Shown here in pieces: positions 15,213 to 24,600 of a stretch of DNA of 46,531 bases; position 1 is the stretch's first letter; the number at the start of each line of letters is the position of its first letter. Where the stretch lies: positions 1-46,531 of the forward strand of contig NZ_JACBWZ010000002.1 of NCBI RefSeq assembly GCF_013870595.1, read 5' to 3'. The stretch comes from Streptomyces sp. WELS2. Lineage in GTDB: Bacteria > Actinomycetota > Actinomycetes > Streptomycetales > Streptomycetaceae. Made by a program: the position numbers and the translations under genes. Below the pieces are notes generated by a model, which ran no database searches, was not told the origin of the DNA, and saw only the letters and a list, made by a program, of their open reading frames with translations.

Positions 15213-16271
15213 GTGGTCAAGGGTTCCGCGCTGCGCGGCTACCTGCTGGAAGAAGCACTGGCCTGGCTCCTGCGCTCCTCCGGTTACCGCCTGCTGGTAC
15301 ACGCCAGCCAGGATCCCGAGGAGCTGGTGACCGACGGGAACACGCTGCGCGTGCGAGGCAGGGGCGCGCTGCACCAGGTGGACGCGCTGGGCGAGTTCGC
15401 ATTCACCCCGGCGTTCTCGATGCCCGTGCGGCTGTTCCTGGAAGCCAAGTTCTACCAGGACCGCTGCGGGCTGGAGATCGTACGCAATGCCCATGGCGTA
15501 CTGCACGACGTGAACGAGAACTTCGTAATGCACGCCGGCAGGAGGCCGCGACGGCGCTATCAGTACGCCTATGCCCTCTTCTCGACGAGTGGCTTCACGG
15601 CGGACGCGCAGAAATACGCTCTCGCACACCAGATATCACTGGTGGATATGTCGGGTGCCTCGTTCGCCTGGCTGCTCGGGGCAATCGGCACTACCGCGTG
15701 GACGCTGGAGCAGGCGCAGAAGCATCTCGGGGCGTCGGGCACGTTTCCGGTGACCTGGGTGCGTACGGAGCTGCGTAAGGCACTGGGGACCTGGACGGCG
15801 TCTCCGGCGTTGCTGCCGGCAGCGGCTCCTGGCGAGGGCAAGTTCCGGGAGGTGGCTGCGGCGGCGATCGAGGATTTCGTCGCCGCGCTGCGGCAGAACA
15901 GTGAGGCCGAGCTGCTGCTGGGCTTTCCCTCGGCGCCGTTCATCCTGCCGCTGGCCGTCAGTGATCACCTGGCGTTCACAGCGTACGCGGATGCCCGGCC
16001 CGATCACGCGGTGCGTATCCGGCGCCGGGGCAGCGGGGGTTCGGCGGAGTGGACGCTGTCGCCGTTGGGTGAGGAAGGTGCCTACGAGCTGGCCTTCAAG
16101 CTGCCGGAGCATGTGGAGGAGTGGATCAGCGATATTGACGGGAAGGAGCGGCGGCGCACGCTGGAGGTGAAGGAGCAGTTCCTGTCCGTGATCACGATCT
16201 ATCGGATGAACGGCGGCGGGGTGCGGGCCTACCAGTTGCGCTATGAGGCGAGTTCCCTCTCACACGCCTGA
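15213..16271 (+). CDS. Mrr-like PD-(D/E)XK endonuclease
   Basis: 352 aa from GTG 15213, 7 nt after GGAGGGG (a TTG 18 nt upstream is the alternative). The first 160 residues follow the restriction-endonuclease-like plan: helix LRGYLLEEALAWLLRSSGY, then HQVDALGEF (Asp near residue 56), then LFLEAKFY (E-x-K near residues 77-79), then a helix and YALFSTSGFTADAQKYALAH...ISLVDMSG as in Mrr and related enzymes. The last 190 residues are unfamiliar and could recognise DNA or a partner. It is the only defence-block gene on the plus strand and converges on the RelE-UvrD gene with a terminator between them. It could be a solitary type IV-like nuclease or an accessory of that system. Confidence 0.75.
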   Translation: MVKGSALRGYLLEEALAWLLRSSGYRLLVHASQDPEELVTDGNTLRVRGRGALHQVDALGEFAFTPAFSMPVRLFLEAKFYQDRCGLEIVRNAHGVLHDVNENFVMHAGRRPRRRYQYAYALFSTSGFTADAQKYALAHQISLVDMSGASFAWLLGAIGTTAWTLEQAQKHLGASGTFPVTWVRTELRKALGTWTASPALLPAAAPGEGKFREVAAAAIEDFVAALRQNSEAELLLGFPSAPFILPLAVSDHLAFTAYADARPDHAVRIRRRGSGGSAEWTLSPLGEEGAYELAFKLPEHVEEWISDIDGKERRRTLEVKEQFLSVITIYRMNGGGVRAYQLRYEASSLSHA

Positions 16272-16290
16272 TCCCGCTTCGCAGGGCGAG

Positions 16291-16329
16291 GCGGTCGGCC
16301 TCCTCAAAAAGGGAGAGGAGGCCGGCCGC
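16291..16329. terminator. Hairpin terminator between convergent genes
   Basis: A 15-bp stem (GCGGTCGGCCTCCTC at 16291-16305 against 16315-16329, one G-U pair) encloses the 9-nt loop AAAAAGGGA. It lies in the 62-bp gap between the stops of the nuclease gene (+) and the UvrD-type gene (-), so it can serve both. Confidence 0.8.
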
Positions 16330-16333
16330 TCGG

Positions 16334-18655
16334 TCAGACGGGCAGGTAGGGGCTGGGTTTGCCGTGCCAGCTGATGGCCAGGGCGTCACGAGCCCGGGTG
16401 GTGGCGACGAACAGCAGGGAGCGGGCCTTGCGCTGCTCGCGCTCGTAGCGGGGCGGGTCTTCGGTGCGGTAGCGGTCGATGACATGGGTTCGGGGGATGA
16501 TGCCGTCGCTGGCGCCGACGATCGCTAGGCGCTGGTACTCCAGGCCCTTGAAGCGGTGCATGGTGCCGACGTGGACCTCCCCGTCTCCCTTGGGGCCCTC
16601 CTTGGTGAGCTCGGCACAGGTGATGCCGGCCTTGGTGATCAGGTAGTACATGGTCTGGCTGACCATGTCGCGGTCCGCGACGCACACGGCGATGTGGCCG
16701 CTGGGGTCGCGGGGGGAGCCGTGGTCGTCGGTGGACAGTTCCTGCCGCCAGGTGGTCAGAGTTTGCGCGAGGCCGGCGAGTTCGTCGTCCCAGGTGTCGT
16801 AGGAGGTGAAGACCGGGGCGGGGCCATGAAGGACCGAGCGGTATCCGGCAAGGTTGTCCGGGCCGTCGTCGAGGTCGTCGTAGGTGACCTTCTGACCTGG
16901 GTTGCGGGGCTCGACGACGCGGAGGGCCTCGGCGAGGATTTCCTTGGTGGTGCGGTAGCTGAGGGTCAGGCGTGAGGAGCGGCCCCGGATGTTGATGCCG
17001 AGAGCGCCGAGCGCGACTTGGTGGTCGTAGATCCGCTGGTGGGTGTCGCCGGCGATGAAGATGTCGTTGGGCAGGTCCGGGTCGGCCATGGCCCGCAGCA
17101 TCTTCCAGTGGGCCGGGCTGAGGTCCTGCGCTTCGTCGACGACGATGTGCCGGTAGCGGTAGCCGAGGTAGCGCATGCCGGAGCTGTTGTCGCGGTGGAT
17201 GAGATCTATGCCGCCGATCTCCTCCTTGTACTCGCGCCGGGCGCGGATCTTCGCAGCGCGTTCGATCTCGAAGCGGGCGGCGCGCTCGGACGCCTGCCCC
17301 CAGGTCTCCACACCGAGCTTGTCGAGGCGTGCGGTGAACTGTTCGATCAGCTTCCAGATGTGATTGCGCTCCGGCCGGGTCAGGGAACGGCCGCGGCCGG
17401 CGCGGCGGGCCTGGAAGTAGGCGGAGCGCGTGGGGATGGACTGGCCGAGGATGACCTGCTCCCACTCCTCGAGGAGGAACTCCGCCTCCCAGCGGTGATC
17501 GTCCAGTTCGGCCAGGAGCTGGCGCATCTCGTTCAGTGCCACATGGTTGTAGACGCGCTGCTTGGCGCGGCCGGGCGCGGTGTTCTCGCCCAGGACGCGG
17601 GCGGCGAGCTGGTCGATGTGGGCGATCTCGACGCGGGCGAGGAGCGTGGGGTCGACGAGGGATGCCAGGCGCAGTCGCAGGTCGGTGGTGAGGTTCTTGG
17701 TGAACGTGGTCAGCAGGATGGGCTTGTTGTTGCCGGGAGGCAGTTGCTCGGCGAGGTGCTTGACCCGGTGCAGGGCGACGATGGTCTTGCCGGTGCCGGG
17801 GCCGCCAGAGACGCGTGCGGGGCCGTTGTAGTGGCGGCGGACGATGCGTTCCTGAGTGGGGTGGAGGAACACTTTCCAGGCCCGGAAGTCGCCTTCGTCG
17901 ATGGCCGCTTGTACGGCGTCATCGACGGCGGTGACTTTGGTGCGGGTCAGCGCTGTGGCGAAGTCGCCGAGGTCGGGTTCGTGGCCGAGCTCGACGGGAC
18001 CGGTGATCTCCTTGCGGACTTCGTCGATGGTCATGCCGGCGGCGAGGCCGTAGAGGACGTCCTTGGACAGCAGTGGCGCGCCCTCGACGAGCTGGTCCAG
18101 CTCGGCGCTGTCGGTGACGGCGAGGGCCAGCTCGATCAGCTGCTCCGCGACGCCCAGCTTCCGCAGATCGTCAGCGCTGTAGGCGGCGAGCAGCGGCGGG
18201 GTCTGCACCGGTGGCGCCGGGGGCTGTGGCGCGGGGGCTGGTGCGGCGCTGGGTGCGGTGTCGTCCGGCTCGGCCGGGGTGAGGGTGATGCCGGCTCGGC
18301 GCAGGGCGCTGTCGCCGACGACGGCGAGGTCGACGAACTCGATCTCGCCGGTGATGCGGTTGACCGCGACCTGGAGTTCCTCGTAGACGTCCTTGCGGTG
18401 GCGGACGGCGATGACCAGCCAGCTCTCGGTGCCGTCCGGGTCGACTCCGGCCGGGGCGAGCAGGGCCCGGTAGGAGTCGTTGACGCGCGCGGACCAGATA
18501 CGCGAATCGCCCTTGAGCTTCTTGAGCCTGAGGCCCGGCTGGTTGGGGTTGTTCCGGAAGACGTGGCAGAAGTTGTAGAACTCGGCTTTGACCGAGCGGT
18601 CGAGCTTGTACAGCTCCTGTTCGGCCTTCCGGTACAGGCTGAGCCGGGCGGTCAT
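16334..18655 (-). CDS. RelE/ParE-fold domain fused to UvrD-type helicase
   Basis: 773 aa. Residues 1 to about 115 look like a RelE/ParE/HigB-type toxin fold (LSLYRKAEQELYKLD, LRLKKLKGDSRIWSARVND, YRALL and a final VRHRKDVYEEL strand). An Ala/Pro-rich linker spans about 130-165, followed by a short helical region. The rest is a superfamily 1 helicase: Walker A GGPGTGKT near 281, VVDEAQD near 505, GDTHQRIYDHQ, YRTTKEIL, GTMHRFKGLEYQ and LLFVATTRARDAL. It unwinds or translocates on DNA 3' to 5' by family precedent. The ATG overlaps the previous stop by 4 nt, so it is coupled to the big helicase. It occupies the last place in the DISARM-like operon. Confidence 0.87.
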   Translation of the reverse strand: MTARLSLYRKAEQELYKLDRSVKAEFYNFCHVFRNNPNQPGLRLKKLKGDSRIWSARVNDSYRALLAPAGVDPDGTESWLVIAVRHRKDVYEELQVAVNRITGEIEFVDLAVVGDSALRRAGITLTPAEPDDTAPSAAPAPAPQPPAPPVQTPPLLAAYSADDLRKLGVAEQLIELALAVTDSAELDQLVEGAPLLSKDVLYGLAAGMTIDEVRKEITGPVELGHEPDLGDFATALTRTKVTAVDDAVQAAIDEGDFRAWKVFLHPTQERIVRRHYNGPARVSGGPGTGKTIVALHRVKHLAEQLPPGNNKPILLTTFTKNLTTDLRLRLASLVDPTLLARVEIAHIDQLAARVLGENTAPGRAKQRVYNHVALNEMRQLLAELDDHRWEAEFLLEEWEQVILGQSIPTRSAYFQARRAGRGRSLTRPERNHIWKLIEQFTARLDKLGVETWGQASERAARFEIERAAKIRARREYKEEIGGIDLIHRDNSSGMRYLGYRYRHIVVDEAQDLSPAHWKMLRAMADPDLPNDIFIAGDTHQRIYDHQVALGALGINIRGRSSRLTLSYRTTKEILAEALRVVEPRNPGQKVTYDDLDDGPDNLAGYRSVLHGPAPVFTSYDTWDDELAGLAQTLTTWRQELSTDDHGSPRDPSGHIAVCVADRDMVSQTMYYLITKAGITCAELTKEGPKGDGEVHVGTMHRFKGLEYQRLAIVGASDGIIPRTHVIDRYRTEDPPRYEREQRKARSLLFVATTRARDALAISWHGKPSPYLPV

Positions 18656-21600
18656 CGGGTGGTGCCTTCCGTGTCGGGGAGCTGTTCGAGCAGAGTGTCG
18701 AGGTGGTCGAGCCATTCGGCGGCCGTGCGGACGGTCCAGCCGTCCTCGGCGTAGGCGGCGTCGCGACGCTGGGCCTCGGCGTCGTCGTCACCGTAGTGGT
18801 CCAGGACCACGGCGATCTTGAGGCCGGGCATCGGCCAGGCGAAGTCCACCTGCCAGCGGCTCGGGCCGAGCTCGAAGCCGAAGACGGGGGCCTGTTTGCC
18901 ATGGTTGGCCAGCGTCTCGGCAAGACGCAGGAGATCGGGAGCCTCGTCCGGCTCCTCCCGCAGGATCTCCAGGATGTCCTCATCCCAGGCCGCGTCCCGG
19001 ATGATCCGACGCAGGGCGGCTTCGGCCGCCGAGTCGGCGCTCGGCTCTGGGGCGGCGGGCCGCGCAGCCGGCTCGACTGCCGGTGCAGTCGCGGCGGTGA
19101 GCGAGTCGAGTTCGCCGAGGCCGCCGCAGACGGCGAGGACCTCGACCTCGAAGTCGGCGGCCCGGCTGGCGGCGAGTTGGACGCCGTCGCCGCCGGCGAG
19201 GGAAAGGAACTGGGTGATGTTGGTCCAGTACAGCCAGGACCGCCACCGGAGCTTGTGTTCCTCCGTGTCGAGAACGGCCTCGGTGTCGTCGAGGACGGTC
19301 AGGGCCGTCCACCGCAGGTTCTCGGGATCGGCCGCGTCCAGGGCGAAGACGATCGGCAGACCGTGTTCGTCGCGGGTGCGGAAGAGGTGGACCGGACCGA
19401 TGCCCGCCGCGTCGGGCACGGCCGGCTTGGGCCGGTGTTCGCTTGCCCCGAGGGAGGCGAGCTGGTCACGCAGTGCGGTGACGAGTTCGCCACGCTTGCC
19501 GGTCGCGGCCACGGCGGTCGTGTCGGGTACGGCGGTCAGACCGGTGACCAGGGCACGGGCGCGGCGGGCCCAGCGCTCGCTGTCCGGGTCGCGCAGGTAG
19601 GCGATGAGCGTGTCGATCGGGTTGGTGAAGACGGCTTCGCCGAAGTGGGCCCGGTTCCCGCCGTACTGCTCGTACGCCGCCTTCGCCTGCTCCTGGGCGG
19701 TGCCTCGGTACGGCGGCCAGACGGGCTTGGTGCGGGTGGGACGCTGCTCGAACAGATCGATGTCCGCCCAGGTGATCTGGAAGACGATCTTTCCGTCGGC
19801 GCGGAGCCTGGTGCGCCGTGCGGCGTCGTCGGCGATGCGGTTGTGCTCCCGGCTGGCGTGGAAACGGAAGCCTTCCAGGTAGACGTCCACGCTCTGCTGG
19901 GGGCCGCCGACCCGGGTGAAGGTGAAGTCCGTGCGGGTGCCTTCGCGTTGACGCTGGGCGGTCAGCCGCCAGTGCAGGACATCGCTGCCGTCGGTGAACC
20001 GCAGATGCCCACTGGCGTGGCCGTCCTCGTCCAGAGAGGCGTCGCCGGTGACCTTCACCCAGTCCCGCAGCGCGGCCAGGAAACGGGCCTCCAGGTCGGA
20101 TTCGACCTGGGCGTCCAGCCCGACCAGCCCGGTGTGTTCCACCTGGGTGGTCTGCCAGCCGTCCTCACCCTCGCCGGTGAACAGCAGCGATTCCAGCATG
20201 GTCAGCGTGGCCTGCCGCGAGACGACGTCCTGGAACTGTTCGGGGGTGTAGCGGTGCAGGCAGCGGTGGCAGGCCCGGCGCTGTTCTTCCGCGCACGGGC
20301 ACGCCTTGAGGCTCTCGTACGCCTGGGCGAGGGTGTCGCGGAAGGCGGCCGGGTCGGTGAGCCGGTCGAGGTAGCCGGTGCCTCCGGGCAGGGAGTCGAA
20401 CAGGACCAGGAACCAGCGGCGCTCCCCGCTGTCGTTGTCCGGCATCGACGCGACCGTGGTGTCCAGGTGCTGCGGGTCGCCACCGAAGTGCAGGTCGACA
20501 CCGAGCCGCAGGGCGGCGCGGAAGGAGTGCACCTTGGCGTCCACATCCGCGGTCGCAGCAGGGATCAGGATCCGCAGGGCCTCGGTCTGCAACTGGTGGG
20601 CCAGCAGCACCGGTTCCTGGGTGACGCTTTCCCTCTTCTTGCCGCGGCGCAGCGGGCACCAGGGCCGGTGGTGCTTGAGCTGGGGGGCGCGGGCCGCGGC
20701 GGAGTCCAGGGCATCGGTGTCATGGTCGAAGACCGGACGGCCGTCCGCGCTCGCGGCCCCGCAGGCGGTGCACACATGGAAGGGGTTCAGCCGGACCAGA
20801 TGGCCGGCGAAGTCATCACGCGCAGGGGCGTCGTAGCGGACCGGGCCGACGTTGATCCGGCGGATCACCGCGCTGCGGCAGTAGTCCACGCCGAAGGTTT
20901 CGCGGGCGTGCCTCCACGAAAGGCCCCGCTCGATCTTCTCGACCGGAATATCAACCGCGTCCACGACCGTGTAGGCGCGGCGGTCACGGTCGTCCTTGTC
21001 GTCCCGGATCCGGGCGTCCTCGCGCTTGTCGCGCGAGGTGACGGTGGCCGGCTCGACGACCTGGAACAGGCAGGAGCCGTCGTCGGCGATCTGGCTGGTC
21101 TTGCAGCGAGGGCACGCAGAGCGGTCCTCGGCGGCGTTCTCGGTACGTACGTAGCCGCAGCCCGGACACACCCGCCAGGTCCGCCACTCCTGACGCCCGC
21201 CCGTGGACAGCTCCAGGCCGGTGATCTCATGGCGGTAGCCGTTGACGTAGAAGGTGTTGCCCGGCGCCAGCTCCTGGATCGCCAAGCGACGCGGCCGCTC
21301 GTAGGAGAGGGTCTCGGAGGAGTACACCACCTTGCCGGTCTTCGGATCGATGCCGTCCTCGCCGTACAGGGTCGCCGACAGCGTCGTCGCCGAGTCGATC
21401 AGCGCGTAGTTCGGCAGCAATCCAAGATCGCACAGCGCGCTCTGCGCCGAGGTGTCGCCCAAGTGCAGCAGCTGCCGGCCCACACCGCGTCGTTCAGCGT
21501 CCAGCTCCGCCTTCTGCCGGGCCTGGTCAGGGTCGGAGTCGTGCAACTCGCCGTGGGCCTCGTCGATTTCACGCAGCCGCGCCCGCAGGGCGTCCTCTGC

Positions 21601-24600
21601 GCGCCGCCACTCGCGTTCGGCCTCCTCCACCGCGCTCCGCAGGCCATGGGTCGCGTACGCCGTCAGGTCTGCCTTGGCCTGGTCGCTGACGCCCGTGGGG
21701 AACAGCCGCAGAAACCCCTTGGCCAGCTCCTCGCCCTGCGCGATGGCCACCTCGACCAGATCGGCAAGGTACCCCGACGGCCCGAACAGACGGGGTGCTT
21801 TGTGCGGCAGCGCGCGCAGCACGATGCCGTCCGCTCGCACCAGGCGGCCGGCGGCGGCCAGATCGAGCAGGTGCGCCAGGTACTGCCGGCGCAGGATCTC
21901 GACGGCGGACAGATAGCAGCCGGGCGGCACGATGGTGCCGGCGATCAGGTCCTTGGGACGCTCCAGGAAGTACAGGTCACGTCGCCGCCGGTCCGGGATG
22001 GTCAGCAGGAAGGCATTGCCGGTACGGCGCCCGGCTCGCCCGACCTGCTGTGCGTAGGAGGCCGGGCGGCGCGGCAACGCGGCCAGTACGACGGCTGACA
22101 GGTCACCGATGTCGATACCCATCTCCAGCGTCGGCGTACAGGAGAGCACATTGGGGTCCTTGAAGCCCCCGCCGCGCTTGAACGCCTCCTCGACCTTCTC
22201 CCGCTGGTGGCGCGTGAGCATGCCGGTGTGCTCCGCTGTGACCACCTGATAGGTGCCCGCCTGGAGATACAGGCGCCGGTAGTAGTCGGTGGCGTAGTCA
22301 CGGTCGCGGTGGTGTATTCCCAGGCCCTCGGGCCGGTCGCCGGCGACCAGGCGGCCCTTGCGGCACCGGTAGGACGGGCAAGGCTGGTCATGCCACTGAT
22401 CCAGCAGCGACGGGTGCACGGTCTGCTCCCAGAAGCACACCGGGCACCGCACATACGAGATGCGGACCTGCTCGTCATCCAGCAGCTGCGCCTCGATATT
22501 GCCGGGCTTGAGCCCGTACACCCGCACCGAGGTATCATTCGGCGTACGGGCCGACAACAGCCCCATCGAGGCAAGCTCGGGCAGCAGACGGCTCCACAGC
22601 TCGGGCACCAGCTCACGGGGCAGCTCCAGACACCGCCCCGCCCACCGCTCGTACCAGGACAGCCGACCGGTCGCGAAGTCGAACTCACTGCCGCTCTTCG
22701 GCTGACCGAGAAGGAACACCGGAGCGGCGATCCCCTTCGGGAAGGCCCGCATGCCCGGCGCCCGCTTGCCCCAGATGAAGTACCGGCTGGTGCCGGCTTC
22801 GTCGATGTACTTGTCCAGCCACTGGTGGGCGACCGCACCACGGGTACGCAGCCGCTCCAGGAAGATGCGGACGAACGCCAGGTACCGGGCATCGTCCTGC
22901 GGCACCAGCGGCAGCCCGTCACGGACGCACTCCTCATGCACCTGCCGGGCCAAGGCGATCACGGCCGCCGGGTCATCGATGCGCACCTGCGCGGCGGCCG
23001 TCCGGGTCAGCTCAAGCGTACGGCCGTTGCGGGACCGGAACCCGAACTCCATCAGCGTCTCGAACGCCAGCCGCTGACCGATCAGCCGCCAGGTCTTCAG
23101 GTCACCGCCGCGGCCCTGCCCGGACAACAGCCGGTCCACTCCCTTAAACCCGTGCAGGTCCGGGGGCACCACCGCGGACAGGGTGTCCTTGTCCGTCGTG
23201 GCCTCGACAACGTTCGCGATCAGGTCGTTCAGCGCGGTCGGCTCAGCGTGCCGCAGATGATCCGCCAGCAGCGCGCGCAGCGAGAAGGTGTACGAACGGT
23301 TCGCGACGAACCCGGCCCGGTGCGCGGCATCCTGCACCGAGTCGTTGAACATCAGCGTCTTGTCCTCGCGAAGCTCCTTGTCCAGCTCCCCGCCGGTGAA
23401 CAGCTGGGTGATCGACGCCGCGGCCATCGCTGCGGCACCGGTACCCAGGTAGCGGATCGCGTTGCGCTCGCCGCAGGCCGGACACCAGTCTTCCTTGGCC
23501 GCCGTGTTCGCCGTCTCCCCGAAGTTCACCAGCACGAACGCCGAATCCCGGGCCGTCAGCCGCGGCTCCTTCGTCTCCCGGTCGTAGTCGTTCAGCGGAT
23601 CGGGCAGCCGCAGCCGCTTGCGGGTGCCGTCCAGCACCATCAGGATGCCGCCCGCCCCCTGCGAGGCGGCCGAGCCTTGCTTGCCGCTGGCCGCAGTGAG
23701 CAGCGCCGCGCCGGAACCCTCCCGGGCTTCACGATCAGTCGCGGCGATCAGGTTCCGTACCCGCGCCTTGTCCTGCCCCAGCGAGGCCCGCCGGATCTTG
23801 TGCGTATCGAACTGGACATCATGGTCGTCACTCTCGGGCGAGAACACCGCCCAGCCCGACCGCCCGCAGTCACGGCAATAGATCGCCGGCAGGAACAAGT
23901 TCGCGCTCTGACCCGAGGTCGCCGTCGTCACCGGAGCGGTACGGCCACCATCGGCCGCACTGGCGTCGGCCATGCCAGCCGCATCCCACCTGAACTGCGC
24001 CTTCGGCCACGGCAGCACCCCGCGCAGCAGCCGCGACACCGAACGCGCCCACTGGTGCACCTCCACATGCACAAACGGCCGCGGCGCCGCAGGCGAGGAC
24101 TCCGGGTCCCGGGCGTACGACAGCAGCGCGACAAACCGTGCCAGCGCCTCCGCCGCCTTCTCCGGCTGCCGGGCCACCGCCTCCGACCAGCCCGCCGCCC
24201 CGGCCCGCCACATCACATCCAGCACCTCGGCGCTGGTCTTCACCTCGCCACCCAGCGCCTGCATCACCGCGCGGGTGAACAGATGCCGCTTGAGATTCCC
24301 GCCGAGGACAAAGGGATCCAGATCACGGACGTCCGTTACCTTCTGGATCAGATCCAGCAGCGCCTCCTCACCGGAGGCCGGATCGGGCAGCGCCAGCAGC
24401 TCGTCCGGCGTCGGCATCGGCTGCATCATCACAGCGCCGAGCGGAAGGAACTCCTCCACCGACAGCCGGTTTTCCCCGACGATCGCCTCCGGCGTGAACT
24501 CCGTCCCGAAGACATGCGTGGCCACCTCCAGCAGACGTGCCACACCGTCCTCGTCCGTGCCCGACGCCAGCGTGGCCGAGGTCGCCACGGGACAGATCTT

